Source: Bacteroidota bacterium | Lineage (GTDB): Bacteria; Bacteroidota; Bacteroidia; J057; JADKCL01 | DNA: 64,000 nucleotides | Direction of reading: 5' to 3' | Assembly (NCBI GenBank): GCA_016718825.1 | Contig: JADKCL010000035.1 | Coordinates: 1 to 64,000 of the forward strand | Shown: piece after piece, positions 10,401 to 18,667 of the stretch | Layout of the letters: each line of letters opens with the position of its first letter | Position numbering within the stretch: the stretch's first letter is position 1 | The notes under the pieces: model-generated | What the model was told of the DNA's origin: nothing | Databases searched by the model: none | The model's input: only the letters and a program-made list of their open reading frames with translations | Made by a program: the position numbers and the translations under genes

Positions 10401-10554
10401 CTGGGGAAATCAAGTTTGGGGTTCGGAAGACTATCAAAATGATTGGAACGGCGACAACGCCGATGCGCAGCCACTGGTCGACGACACCTATTATGCCGTC
10501 ATCGAATACGGAGGTAAAAGGCTGCAAACCTATGTGGTCTTGAAGCGGCAATAA
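7471..10554 (+). CDS. T9SS surface adhesin: L-type lectin, Ig-like repeats, CHU_C
   Basis: This 1027-aa protein has a signal peptide (cleavage near SNLSAQ). Residues about 25-255 resemble a bacterial L-type lectin domain: beta strands with GADGLALVLQG and an IAFEVDTWDN metal-binding-like segment. About seven Ig/PKD-like repeats follow (residues 250-860), each opening with a variant of 'GADTTICTGDSLLLQAG' and a 'Y-x-W-S-N/D-G' strand about 25 residues later. The last 85 residues form a gliding-motility-associated C-terminal domain (TGFSPNADGVNDVY, FNRWGNQVWG), the signal for export by the type IX system and cell-surface attachment. The design suggests a carbohydrate-binding surface adhesin. 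It ends four bases before the convergent gene. Confidence 0.9.
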   Translation: MKESIRVTVCSLLLCICCLLGSNLSAQWHFPVIGGTLPNAAVNLGNNCFELTSAANSRGVVWDSVQIDLSQPFDITLSINQQPWGADGLALVLQGAGLGANGAGANALGFGNSIPASVGYSAIAPSIAFEVDTWDNSLAGVADIAQDHVAIHANGNMAATIGAPVSAIAGGTDVTDGFCHRFRVVWQPGVNNIRIFFDGNPVPRINLNYNMVGLIFGGNPMVWWGVTGGSGGAAMTQRVCVGASFANVGPDATICAGTTLQLNGSGGTNYAWQPGAPILTNAALQNPVFGPTAAGNFVVSAQVTNAALCTDRDTTLITVAPLPVANAGANQNLCLGDSVQLGSPALPNLLYAWRPGAGLSDSLVAQPWATGLAVGTVNYSLIVRDPTTTAGCADSALVSITVVDTPQVALVAVNDTLCLGVSSTLTAIPSAGIPPYSYAWSNGAITGNQLVTPNATTTYLATITDASSCTTVGNVTVTVNDTPTVALAAAPDSICAGGTSQLSVGAVGGTPAYTYLWNTGSTATPITVAPLATTTYTVTATDALGCQSSGNISVTVNVSDSLDIVTPDTLVCTGSTILVQGTFSTPGINTWNWSPAFGLGSPTNPNTSITPTATTTYYLSGSNSNTGCGYTDSIRIEFVALTAPLVNLGADTALCTGSTLVLNAGNPGFSYVWSNGDTMQQSGFGTSGWISVLVFDTLGCGYIAQDSLLLTLQPLPAPQLGADTTICTGDSLLLQAGNFSGGYLWSDGSNANSFWATQSGLYWVEVKDSLNCTGSDSLVLTLQPNPVVAFDTLAPQYCSLDAAVMLIGTPAGGVFTGTTGANGIFDPAIAGAGNHTVQYQFTDAFGCSDSISQSTTVFPPPSAALAGPDLQGEAQITLQAQAASVGFGSWLTGNFTGSIDDAGDPNATVTFDSSGTYLLIWTVKNPPCPANSDSVWITFEGIHIPTGFSPNADGVNDVYFIRGLGGYPGTKLMIFNRWGNQVWGSEDYQNDWNGDNADAQPLVDDTYYAVIEYGGKRLQTYVVLKRQ

Positions 10555-10558
10555 AACA

Positions 10559-11212
10559 TCAACCTCCGCCTTGTTTTTTCCCGAGCAAAACGAGATAATC
10601 GACCTTAAACTTCGCATAGCCCCTTGTAAGCCAACCCCATCGGTCCCAAACAGGGTGTTGCTTCGTGGGTTTGAAACGATAGGATCCCATCTTTTCGCCA
10701 TTGTAAAAGCAGTGCAATTGACCACTGCCATACGCCAAACGAAAGGTCATCGTATCGCGCTTCAACTCCGGCAAACGACGGTTCCAATTGTTATTGTGCC
10801 AACCATCTCCATGGTGGTATTCGTAGCAATACAATCCCCGCCTTTGCACCACCATTGCGGAATAGCAACACAATTTGGGCGGCTTATCACCCTTGGATTT
10901 GCGGTGATTGATGTTGTACACGGCGCCCCCGTAATTGAATACTTCGGGAATGATCCGGATCTCATAGACAAATGAATCCTGCCCCGTAAGGTCCATCCCT
11001 ATCGAAGTATAGGAGTAGATTCCTTTGGGATTCAGCTCCGTCACATGCAGGCATCCTTCCTTGATTTCCTGACTTCCCGATTCGCCGCGGTACTCCTTCC
11101 AGCGATTGCGGTTGTCGACAAAATCCTCGAAGTAAAGCGTATCCAACTGTCCAAAAAGCGGCAAGCGCGTACAGGCCAAGAGAAAGCACAATGCAGTCAA
11201 TCGTCGATGCAT
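10559..11212 (-). CDS. Secreted protein of unknown function
   Basis: This 217-aa protein has an N-terminal signal peptide (cleavage around LPLFGQ). The mature part starts with LYFEDFVDNRNRW, a pattern common in jelly-roll or concanavalin-like domains that begin with a 'DDFxDNxNxW' strand. It is rich in aromatic residues and contains two adjacent cysteines (KLCCYSAM). No T9SS tail is present. It is transcribed towards the adhesin gene and shares its four-base terminal gap. Function is not assigned. The jelly-roll idea rests on the overall pattern only. Confidence 0.7.
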   Translation of the reverse strand: MHRRLTALCFLLACTRLPLFGQLDTLYFEDFVDNRNRWKEYRGESGSQEIKEGCLHVTELNPKGIYSYTSIGMDLTGQDSFVYEIRIIPEVFNYGGAVYNINHRKSKGDKPPKLCCYSAMVVQRRGLYCYEYHHGDGWHNNNWNRRLPELKRDTMTFRLAYGSGQLHCFYNGEKMGSYRFKPTKQHPVWDRWGWLTRGYAKFKVDYLVLLGKKQGGG

Positions 11213-11387
11213 ACAATTCGATATTGGTTAAATACTCAGCAGATGACCATTTTGCGAAAATAAGCCAACTTCCGAATATTGGAAGACGCCGCAGTAATCT
11301 AAGCGCATTTTAATGCAGAAATGCCTTCCAAACGTTCGCTGTGGTGCAGTTTTCATTAACTTTACGGCCTTGCTATATCCCGCATTG

Positions 11388-12731
11388 ATGAAAAAAGTAC
11401 TGATCATAGACGACGAAGTCAAGCTCCGCGAATTGCTCGCCCGCATCATCGGACTCGAAGGCTACGAAGTTTTGGAGGCAGGCGACTGCAAATCAGGCCT
11501 CAAGCGCCTGGAACAGGCAGAAATCGATGTGGTCCTCTGTGATGTCAAACTTCCTGACGGCAACGGGGTCGAACTCGCGCAGCAAATCAAAGCCAAATAT
11601 CCGCTGTTGGAGGTGATTTTGCTCACGGCCTACGGCAATATCCCCGACAGTGTGCAGGCCATGAAAAACGGGGCCTTCGATTACCTGACCAAGGGCGATG
11701 ACAATAACCGCATCATCCCGCTGCTGAGCAGGGCGATGGAAAAAGTGGAACTTGCAAAGCAGGTCCAGCATTTGCAGCGACAGCTTGGCAAAAGGTATGC
11801 CTTCGAATCCATTGTCGGAAAGTCCAAAAGCCTGCAAGCAGCCATCGAATTGGCCAAAAAGGTGGCGCCCACCGATACCACGGTTCTGCTGACCGGCGAA
11901 ACCGGGACCGGCAAGGAGGTCTTTGCACAGGCGATCCACCACGCGAGCAAGCGCGCGGCCAAGCCCTTTTTGGCCATCAATTGCGGGGCTTTTTCGGCTT
12001 CTCTCCTCGAAAGCGAATTGTTTGGCTACAAAGCCGGTGCCTTTACCGGAGCAAACAAGGACCACAAAGGACTCTTGGAAGAAGCGCATCACGGCACATT
12101 CTTTCTCGACGAAATCGGCGAAATGCCCACCGAATTGCAGGTCAAGCTGCTGCGTGTCCTGGAATCCGGCGAATTGTTGCGTGTCGGCGATACGAAACCC
12201 ATTCAGGTGAATGTCAGGATCATTGCCGCCACCAACCGCGACCTTGCCAAGGAAATTGAAGGTGGACGTTTCCGCAGCGACCTGTTTTACCGGCTGAGCG
12301 TGTTTCAGATTCACATTCCCGCCCTGCGCGAGCGGCTTGAGGACATGGACTTGCTGTGCAACCACTTCGCCAAGACCTTCGGCCTCAAAATGGCGAAGCG
12401 CATCCACAGTTGCACCGCACAATATGTCGCCGCACTCAAACAGCATTCCTTCCCCGGCAACATCCGCGAACTCAAAAACATCATCGAGCGCAGCACCATC
12501 CTCGAAGATGGCGAAATCCTCAGTGTCGAAAGCCTCCCGCTAGAATTACAGATCCGTTCCGAGGGTCCGCAAAGCACGGAAATGTCGACCTTTTCCCTCG
12601 CAAGTGCGGAGCGCATCCAAATCCAGAAGGTCTTGCAGCATACCCAAGGCAACAAAACAGAAGCCGCAAGATTGCTGCAAATTGCGCTCACGACCTTGTA
12701 CCGCAAACTCGAGGAGTACAAGATCGTTTGA
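11388..12731 (+). CDS. Sigma-54-dependent response regulator, NtrC family
   Basis: This 447-aa regulator has three parts. The receiver domain spans residues 1-120, with the phospho-acceptor at Asp52 in VVLCDVKLPDG. The AAA+ domain spans about 140-380, with Walker A GETGTGKE, the sigma-54 contact loop GAFTGA at 217-222 and Walker B FFLDEIGEM. A Fis-type helix-turn-helix lies at the C-terminus (GNKTEAARLLQIALTTLYRKL). The frame is open upstream to 11313, but ATG 11388 begins exactly at the conserved MKKVLIIDDE start. It lies directly upstream of kdpFABC. No OmpR-type KdpE gene is seen in the window, so it probably takes KdpE's place. The partner kinase is likely one or both sensor genes at the other end of the cluster. 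Confidence 0.93.
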   Translation: MKKVLIIDDEVKLRELLARIIGLEGYEVLEAGDCKSGLKRLEQAEIDVVLCDVKLPDGNGVELAQQIKAKYPLLEVILLTAYGNIPDSVQAMKNGAFDYLTKGDDNNRIIPLLSRAMEKVELAKQVQHLQRQLGKRYAFESIVGKSKSLQAAIELAKKVAPTDTTVLLTGETGTGKEVFAQAIHHASKRAAKPFLAINCGAFSASLLESELFGYKAGAFTGANKDHKGLLEEAHHGTFFLDEIGEMPTELQVKLLRVLESGELLRVGDTKPIQVNVRIIAATNRDLAKEIEGGRFRSDLFYRLSVFQIHIPALRERLEDMDLLCNHFAKTFGLKMAKRIHSCTAQYVAALKQHSFPGNIRELKNIIERSTILEDGEILSVESLPLELQIRSEGPQSTEMSTFSLASAERIQIQKVLQHTQGNKTEAARLLQIALTTLYRKLEEYKIV

Positions 12732-12754
12732 GGCTTTCAAAACGCTAGGATCAA

Positions 12755-12773
12755 CCCTTTCAAAATGAAAGGG
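12755..12773. promoter_or_regulatory. Hairpin after the NtrC-type regulator gene
   Basis: A perfect 8-bp inverted repeat, CCCTTTCA-AAA-TGAAAGGG, lies 23 bases after the stop codon. It has no T-run, so it is more likely a weak terminator, an RNA 3'-end protector or a binding site than a standard terminator. Confidence 0.4.
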
Positions 12774-12839
12774 AAGCGATCGTCGTTGCAGGATCCATAA
12801 AAACACAACTCGCTCATCTACAACATATTAATACACGTC

Positions 12840-12862
12840 CCAAACAATACTTTCATGTTTGG
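12840..12862. promoter_or_regulatory. Possible regulator-binding palindrome upstream of kdp
   Basis: The inverted repeat CCAAACA-N9-TGTTTGG lies about 40 bases before the first small ORF of the kdp operon. Enhancer-type regulators of the NtrC family bind such palindromes. Immediately after it, 12860-12866 reads TGGTACG, which resembles a sigma-54 -24 element, but the -12 GC is not at the expected spacing. Both assignments are inference. Confidence 0.3.
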
Positions 12863-12903
12863 TACGGGATTCGACAGGCATGGCATAACTAAATGTTACG
12901 CTT

Positions 12904-12987
12904 ATGCTCACTGGAATATTGCTTGCTTCTGCTTCGTTGGGTTTCGCACTGTTTTACCGGTGCATTCATTGGTTTGAAAACATCTAA
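12904..12987 (+). CDS. 27-aa single-span membrane peptide upstream of kdpF
   Basis: This 27-residue ORF begins MLTGILLASASLGFALFY and ends HWFENI. One transmembrane helix is followed by a short polar tail ending in a W-F-E-N-I pattern. It starts 88 bases before kdpF in the same orientation, between the regulator gene and kdpF. KdpF itself is only 25 residues, so tiny membrane subunits are normal in this operon. A Kdp accessory peptide is plausible but unproven. It is the sort of ORF that gene finders drop for length. Confidence 0.5.
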   Translation: MLTGILLASASLGFALFYRCIHWFENI

Positions 12988-12991
12988 ATCT

Positions 12992-13069
12992 ATGCTTATC
13001 CTATTCATCGTTTCGATCGCTGTGTTTGGTTATATGTGTTACGTACTGTTACATCCCGAGAAATTCTAA
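12992..13069 (+). CDS. kdpF: Potassium-transporting ATPase small subunit KdpF
   Basis: This 25-residue membrane peptide begins MLILFIVSIAVFGYMCY and ends with LLHPEKF, the characteristic KdpF tail (usually L-x-PEKF). KdpF is a single-helix subunit that stabilises the KdpFABC complex. It lies 75 bases before kdpA and in the same orientation, the conserved gene order. It is too short for standard ORF cut-offs. Confidence 0.85.
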   Translation: MLILFIVSIAVFGYMCYVLLHPEKF

Positions 13070-13144
13070 TCCTCGGATGCACATCTCTGACACAATTGTA
13101 TCCCAGCATTTTTCCACCTATCAAAACAGCAACGTCTGCCTAAA

Positions 13145-14851
13145 ATGGAATTTACAGGTATTATCATCATATTTTTAGTCGCCGTTGGCTTGGCCATTCC
13201 ACTCGGGAAGTACATAGCAAAGGTTTACGCAGGCCAGAAGACTTGGCTAGACCCCGTTTTCAACCCGTTGGAACGGCTCATCTTCAAGCTGTCAGGCATA
13301 GACACGACACATGAAATGGATTGGAAACAACATCTGCGCGCATTGTTGGGGCTCAACCTGATCTGGTTCTTCTTTGCGATGTCAATTTTGATGTCTCAAG
13401 GTTGGCTGCCACTGAATCCGGACCACAATGAAAGTATGTCTGCCGACCTCGCATTCAACACCGCAATATCCTTTTTGGTGAATTGCAACTTGCAGCATTA
13501 CTCCGGTGAAACCGGGCTGAGTTACCTCTCTCAGGTCATTTGCATCATGTTTTTGCAGTTTGTGACAGCAGGAACCGGCATGGCCGCAGCGGCTGTTCTT
13601 TTCAACGCCATGCGCAGCCGCACCTCACAGCATCTGGGAAATTTCTTCAACTATTTTGTAAAGTCTTGCACCCGCATATTGCTGCCGATTGCTTCGGTCG
13701 TTGCCCTCATCTTGGTAATGAATGGTACGCCGATGACCTTGCAAGGCAAGGATACGATTCAAACCCTGCAAGGCGACAGCGTAGAAGTTTCGCGCGGACC
13801 GGCAGCGGCGATGATTGCCATCAAGCAAGTCGGTACAAACGGCGGCGGATTCTTCGGGGTCAATTCTGCACATCCCTTGGAGAATCCCTCCTACTTCACC
13901 AACACCATCGAAAATGTGATGATCCTTTTGATTCCCATTGCGATGATTTTCGCGCTCGGCTATTATCTCCAAAACAAGCGTTTGGCATGGACCATTTTCG
14001 GCGTCATGACCATTGGATTTCTCCTCCTGCTCGTACCAGCCTTGATGTCTGAAAATGCAGGCAATCCCACCTTGGAAGGATTAGGAATCACGCAATCCTC
14101 CGGGAATATGGAGGGAAAGGAACTTCGGATCGGGGTAAATGAATCAACATTCTGGGGCATTACCTCCACCGTGACGAGCAACGGCTCGGTCAATTCGATG
14201 CATGACAGCCATACACCGCTCAGTGGAGCCATGCAGATGCTTGGGATGATGGTCAACAGCTTCTACGGCGGTGTTGGCGTGGGAATCCTCAACTTTTATG
14301 TGTTCATGATCCTCGCCGTATTTATCAGCGGATTGATGGTCGGGCGCACTCCTGAATTCCTTGGGAAGAAAATCGAAGCCAGGGAAATCAAAATTGCGAT
14401 GATTGTGGCCTTGTTGCATCCATTTTTGATTTTGGTGGGCACGGCATTGGCTGTTTCCATCCCGCAATATACAGCTTCAACACTTGCCAATCCTGGCTTC
14501 CATGGGTTCAGCGAAATTCTCTACGAGTACACCTCTGCATCAGCCAACAATGGCAGCGGATTTGAAGGATTGGGCGACAATACACCTTGGTGGAATATCA
14601 GCACCGGAATTGTCCTGCTACTTTCTAGATATATTCCCATCATTGGCCCGATTGCCATTGCTGGAATATTGGCCCAGAAAAAATTCGTTCCTGAAAGTGC
14701 AGGCACCCTTAAAACGGATACAGGAACCTTTGGCTTGGTCGTACTAGCAGTCATCTTCATTGTGGCCGCCTTGGCTTTTTTCCCGGCACTTACACTCGGT
14801 CCATTGGCTGAATATTTTTCCATTCATTCATCCAACAGCACAATACAATGA
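13145..14851 (+). CDS. kdpA: Potassium-transporting ATPase subunit KdpA
   Basis: KdpA is the channel-like subunit of the high-affinity K+ uptake complex and holds the selectivity filter. The 568-aa product has about ten membrane helices. Filter-loop motifs are seen as TNGGGFFGVNSAHPLENP near residues 236-253, VTSNGSVNSMHDS near 341-353 and YTSASANNGSGFEGL near 461-475. The GVGVGILNFYVF and MVGRTPEFLGKKIEAREIK segments are also family hallmarks. Length is typical. The stop overlaps the kdpB start by four bases (ATGA), indicating translational coupling. Confidence 0.97.
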   Translation: MEFTGIIIIFLVAVGLAIPLGKYIAKVYAGQKTWLDPVFNPLERLIFKLSGIDTTHEMDWKQHLRALLGLNLIWFFFAMSILMSQGWLPLNPDHNESMSADLAFNTAISFLVNCNLQHYSGETGLSYLSQVICIMFLQFVTAGTGMAAAAVLFNAMRSRTSQHLGNFFNYFVKSCTRILLPIASVVALILVMNGTPMTLQGKDTIQTLQGDSVEVSRGPAAAMIAIKQVGTNGGGFFGVNSAHPLENPSYFTNTIENVMILLIPIAMIFALGYYLQNKRLAWTIFGVMTIGFLLLLVPALMSENAGNPTLEGLGITQSSGNMEGKELRIGVNESTFWGITSTVTSNGSVNSMHDSHTPLSGAMQMLGMMVNSFYGGVGVGILNFYVFMILAVFISGLMVGRTPEFLGKKIEAREIKIAMIVALLHPFLILVGTALAVSIPQYTASTLANPGFHGFSEILYEYTSASANNGSGFEGLGDNTPWWNISTGIVLLLSRYIPIIGPIAIAGILAQKKFVPESAGTLKTDTGTFGLVVLAVIFIVAALAFFPALTLGPLAEYFSIHSSNSTIQ

Positions 14852-16896
14852 AAGCACAATCTACATCTCTGTTTCAAGCTGCACTTGTAACCCAAGCCTT
14901 GAAACAGGCGGTCATCAAGCTTGACCCGCGGAAAATGATTCTGAATCCCGTAATGTTTACCGTCGAGGTCGGTACCGCAGTGATGCTCGGCGTTTGCATT
15001 TGGATTTTGGCTGGCGCTGAAGGTCAAGGCGGATTTGGATACAATTTGGCGGTTTTCACAGTACTCCTGCTCACCCTCCTTTTCGCCAATTTTGCCGAAG
15101 CCATTGCCGAGGCACGTGGCAAGGCACAGGCAGACAGCCTGCGCAAAACCCGTGAAGAAACCGTCGCCAAACTCCGTTTGCCAAATGGTGAAATCCACTT
15201 CGTGAGCTCGGCGCAACTCAAAAAGGGCGACATTTTCGTCTGCGAAGCCGGAGATACCATTCCAACCGACGGCGAAATCATTGAAGGTCTCGCCACCATC
15301 GACGAAAGCGCAATTACAGGCGAAAGCGCTCCGGTGATCCGCGAGGCGGGCGGTGACAAAAGTTCGGTGACCGGCGGCACCAAGGTGCTCTCCGACCATA
15401 TTGCGGTGGTTGTGACAACCGTACCCGGAGAAAGCTTTCTCGACAAAATGATTGCCTTGGTCGAGGGGGCAAGCCGGCAAAAAACGCCGAATGAAATTGC
15501 TCTGACGATTTTGTTGGCTGGATTTACACTTGTCTTCGTCATTGTCACCGTGACGCTCAAACCTTTTGCCGACTTTGCGCAAACGCCGATCACCATCGCC
15601 GCATTCATCTCACTTTTTGTTTGCCTGATTCCGACCACCATTGGCGGGCTGCTTTCTGCCATCGGAATTGCAGGCATGGACCGCGCCCTACGTGCCAATG
15701 TGATTACCAAATCAGGAAAGGCCGTTGAAACTGCGGGAGACATCGATGTTTTGCTGCTAGACAAAACGGGCACCATCACGATCGGGAACCGTAAAGCAAC
15801 CCAATTTTATCCAGCAGAGGGCATCGCAATGTTTCGCTTCCTTGAGATCGCCCTGCAGGCTTCGCTTTCCGATGAAACGCCAGAAGGAAAATCCATTGTC
15901 GAATTGGCATCTGCACAAACTCCGAACCGCAACTCAATTCCTGCGAATGCTCCATCGCCAACCGAAAAAATCATACTTTTCACAGCAGAAACGCGCTGCA
16001 GCGGGGTGGATTTGGCTGACGGGTCACGTATCAGGAAAGGCGCGGCAGATGCGATTCGCAAGATGGCATTGGCAGCAGGCCATCCCTATCCCGAGGCAAT
16101 TGACACGCGCGTGAGACAGATCGCAGCGAATGGTGGCACCCCCTTGGTTGTCGCAGAAAACGAAATGGTCATGGGTGTGATCGAATTACAAGACATCATC
16201 AAAACCGGTATTCAGGAAAGGTTTGAGCGCCTGCGAAAAATGGGGATCAAGACCGTGATGGTGACGGGTGACAATCCCTTGACAGCCAAGTTCATTGCCG
16301 AAAAGGCGGGCGTAGATGACTATATTGCGGAGGCCAAGCCCGAAGACAAGATGAACTATATCCGCAAGGAGCAAGCCGATGGCCGACTCGTGGCAATGAT
16401 GGGTGATGGCACCAACGATGCCCCGGCACTTGCGCAAGCAGATGTCGGCGTAGCCATGAACAGCGGCACACAGGCTGCGAAGGAGGCTGGAAACATGGTC
16501 GACCTCGACAATGACCCGACCAAATTGATCGAGATCGTAGAGATTGGTAAACAATTGTTGATGACACGCGGCACCCTCACGACTTTTTCGATCGCCAATG
16601 ATGTCGCGAAATATTTTGCAATCGTACCCGCATTGTTCATTGCCTCGGTACCTGCCTTGCAGGGGCTCAATGTCATGGGCCTGCATTCCCCGGAAAGTGC
16701 AATTCTATCGGCAGTCATTTTTAACGCGCTCATCATTCCCTTGCTCATTCCCCTCGCCCTCAAAGGTGTGGCCTACAAATCGATCGGCGCCTCGGCCTTG
16801 TTGCGACGCAATCTTTTCGTCTACGGGCTTGGTGGCCTTATTGTCCCATTTATCGGCATCAAACTGATCGACATGCTTGTCGGATTGGTGCTGTAA
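14848..16896 (+). CDS. kdpB: Potassium-transporting P-type ATPase KdpB
   Basis: KdpB is the ATP-hydrolysing P-type ATPase subunit. The 682-aa product contains the actuator TGES loop, the phosphorylation motif DKTGTITIGNR near residue 306, the nucleotide-domain MVTGDNPLTA, and the hinge motif MMGDGTNDAPALAQADVG followed by AMNSGTQAAKEA. Membrane helices lie at the expected places around residues 30-80, 210-270 and 570-680. Length and motif order are normal. It is coupled to kdpA by the ATGA overlap. KdpC starts 23 bases downstream. Confidence 0.98.
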   Translation: MKAQSTSLFQAALVTQALKQAVIKLDPRKMILNPVMFTVEVGTAVMLGVCIWILAGAEGQGGFGYNLAVFTVLLLTLLFANFAEAIAEARGKAQADSLRKTREETVAKLRLPNGEIHFVSSAQLKKGDIFVCEAGDTIPTDGEIIEGLATIDESAITGESAPVIREAGGDKSSVTGGTKVLSDHIAVVVTTVPGESFLDKMIALVEGASRQKTPNEIALTILLAGFTLVFVIVTVTLKPFADFAQTPITIAAFISLFVCLIPTTIGGLLSAIGIAGMDRALRANVITKSGKAVETAGDIDVLLLDKTGTITIGNRKATQFYPAEGIAMFRFLEIALQASLSDETPEGKSIVELASAQTPNRNSIPANAPSPTEKIILFTAETRCSGVDLADGSRIRKGAADAIRKMALAAGHPYPEAIDTRVRQIAANGGTPLVVAENEMVMGVIELQDIIKTGIQERFERLRKMGIKTVMVTGDNPLTAKFIAEKAGVDDYIAEAKPEDKMNYIRKEQADGRLVAMMGDGTNDAPALAQADVGVAMNSGTQAAKEAGNMVDLDNDPTKLIEIVEIGKQLLMTRGTLTTFSIANDVAKYFAIVPALFIASVPALQGLNVMGLHSPESAILSAVIFNALIIPLLIPLALKGVAYKSIGASALLRRNLFVYGLGGLIVPFIGIKLIDMLVGLVL

Positions 16897-16919
16897 TTCA
16901 GTCCCAAAATACAACTCAG

Positions 16920-17489
16920 ATGAAAAAAAATATGCTGTCATCCCTCCGTCTCACTTTCGTTTTGCTGTTGCTCCTTGCTGTTGCTTATCCCGCAATGATC
17001 CTTGCAGTGGCACAATTTTCTCCCGACAAAGGAGAAGGGGTGAAAGTCGAATTCGAAGGAAAAGTAGTCGGATATGCAAATGTCGGGCAATCCTTCACTT
17101 CGGATTCCTATTTTTGGTCTCGACCTTCGGCGGCTGGTTACAACGCGGCTGCAAGTTGCGGGAGCAACAAAGCTCCTTCCAATCCCGCGTACCGCGCAAC
17201 AGTGGCCGCACGTATCGATTCCTTCCTTGTCCACCATCCCGATGTGAAGCTTGACGACATTCCAGCAGATATGGTCACGGCAAGTGGCAGCGGATTGGAT
17301 CCACATATCTCTGTGGCAGCTGCGCAATTGCAGGTGCAGCGCATCGCAAGCAAAAGGGGGCTTCCGACTTCGCAATTAAAGCTACTGATCACCCAGGTCA
17401 CCGAAGGGCCTTGGCTTGGACTGCTTGGACCTTCAAAAGTGAACGTGCTCGCGCTCAATCTTGCCCTTGATCATTTGCAGCCACGATGA
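16920..17489 (+). CDS. kdpC: Potassium-transporting ATPase subunit KdpC
   Basis: KdpC is the single-span subunit that assembles with KdpB and assists nucleotide binding. The 189-aa product has one N-terminal membrane helix (about residues 9-30), then a soluble domain with the family motifs SYFWSRPSAAGYN, GSGLDPHISVAAA and TEGPWLGLLGPSKVNVLALN. Length is normal. It directly follows kdpB, and a porin gene follows 58 bases later. Confidence 0.97.
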   Translation: MKKNMLSSLRLTFVLLLLLAVAYPAMILAVAQFSPDKGEGVKVEFEGKVVGYANVGQSFTSDSYFWSRPSAAGYNAAASCGSNKAPSNPAYRATVAARIDSFLVHHPDVKLDDIPADMVTASGSGLDPHISVAAAQLQVQRIASKRGLPTSQLKLLITQVTEGPWLGLLGPSKVNVLALNLALDHLQPR

Positions 17490-17547
17490 CCAGATTTTTA
17501 TCATTATTCCCACGTTCAATCCACGATATCGTTAATTTTGGAAGTCT

Positions 17548-18630
17548 ATGAAACACATATATACTTTCTTGATGCTGTTCCTGTTCTCGAATGTCCTATT
17601 TGCGCAGGATGACAGCATTGCAAAATCTCCGCTTACTTTCAGTGGCTACCTGGATGTGTATTACGCATTCGATTTGGACAATCCCGATGATCACTTGCGA
17701 CCCGGATTCATGTATTCCTTCAACCGGCACAATGAGTTCAATATCAACCTGGCAATGGTCAAACTCAACTTTTCCAAAGAAAAACTGCGAGCCAATATAG
17801 GCCTGATGGCGGGTACGTATGCAAGCGCAAATCTTGCATCCGAGCCGCTAGCTTTGCGCTATGTTTATGAGGCGAATGCAGGGATCAAACTCAGCAAGTC
17901 CAAAAACCTTTGGCTGGATGCCGGCATTATGCCTTCCCATATCGGCCTCGAAAGTGCCATCGGGCGCGACAATTGGACCCTCAGCCGGAGCATCTTGGCC
18001 GACAATTCGCCCTACTATGAAAGCGGCGCAAAATTGGGATATACCTCTGCAAATGGAAAATGGTTTCTGAGTGGAATGGTGTTGAATGGTTGGCAGCGGA
18101 TTGCACGACCCACAGGCAACAACTCACCAGCATTCGGCCATCAAATCACTTGGAAACCAAGCACCAAGATCACCCTCAACAGCAGCTCCTTCGTCGGAAA
18201 TGACAAACCCGACAGCGTCGCGCAAATGCGGGTCTTCCATAATTTCTATGGCGTTTTCCAGCTGTCCGATCGAATAGGCGCAGCATTGGGATTTGACATC
18301 GGAGCCGAAAAACCAGCCAACGGAGGCAACCCATACAACATTTGGTATAGCCCCTTGGCCATCGTGCGTGCGCAACTCACCGACAGGCTCACACTCGCAG
18401 CCCGTGGCGAATATTATGTCGATCCCAATGGCGTGATACTCCCTACAGGTACCACCAACGGATTTCGGACATTGGGATATTCACTGAATGCGGATGTAGC
18501 AATTCTGGACAATGTGCTTTGGCGCATCGAAGGACGAGGATTTTCCAGTATGGATCCAATATTCTTGCGCAACAATCAGCCCACCCGTGCCAATTTTGGA
18601 ATGACCACTTCGCTCTGCGTCGCCTTCTAA
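17548..18630 (+). CDS. Outer-membrane beta-barrel porin of the kdp operon
   Basis: This 360-aa protein has a signal peptide (cleavage near NVLFAQ) and many alternating amphipathic strands ending in a C-terminal Phe (TTSLCVAF), the usual terminal residue of outer-membrane barrels. The sequence FSGYLDVYYAFDLDNP after the signal, and repeated aromatic-rich strands, match the BBP2 (beta-barrel porin-2) type. Its position between kdpC and the KdpD-like gene suggests it lets K+ across the outer membrane or is simply coregulated; this is inference. A -7-like box, TAATTTTG, lies at 17533-17540, seven bases before the ATG. Confidence 0.85.
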   Translation: MKHIYTFLMLFLFSNVLFAQDDSIAKSPLTFSGYLDVYYAFDLDNPDDHLRPGFMYSFNRHNEFNINLAMVKLNFSKEKLRANIGLMAGTYASANLASEPLALRYVYEANAGIKLSKSKNLWLDAGIMPSHIGLESAIGRDNWTLSRSILADNSPYYESGAKLGYTSANGKWFLSGMVLNGWQRIARPTGNNSPAFGHQITWKPSTKITLNSSSFVGNDKPDSVAQMRVFHNFYGVFQLSDRIGAALGFDIGAEKPANGGNPYNIWYSPLAIVRAQLTDRLTLAARGEYYVDPNGVILPTGTTNGFRTLGYSLNADVAILDNVLWRIEGRGFSSMDPIFLRNNQPTRANFGMTTSLCVAF

Positions 18631-18667
18631 TGGTACCACCGATCCACAGGCTCAGTATTTTCTCGAC

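Noticed and set aside
12912..12927. Sigma-54-like motif TGGAATATTGCTTGCT with correct GG-GC spacing
   Set aside because: It lies inside the 27-codon ORF, and its -24 half is a weak match, so coding explains it better.
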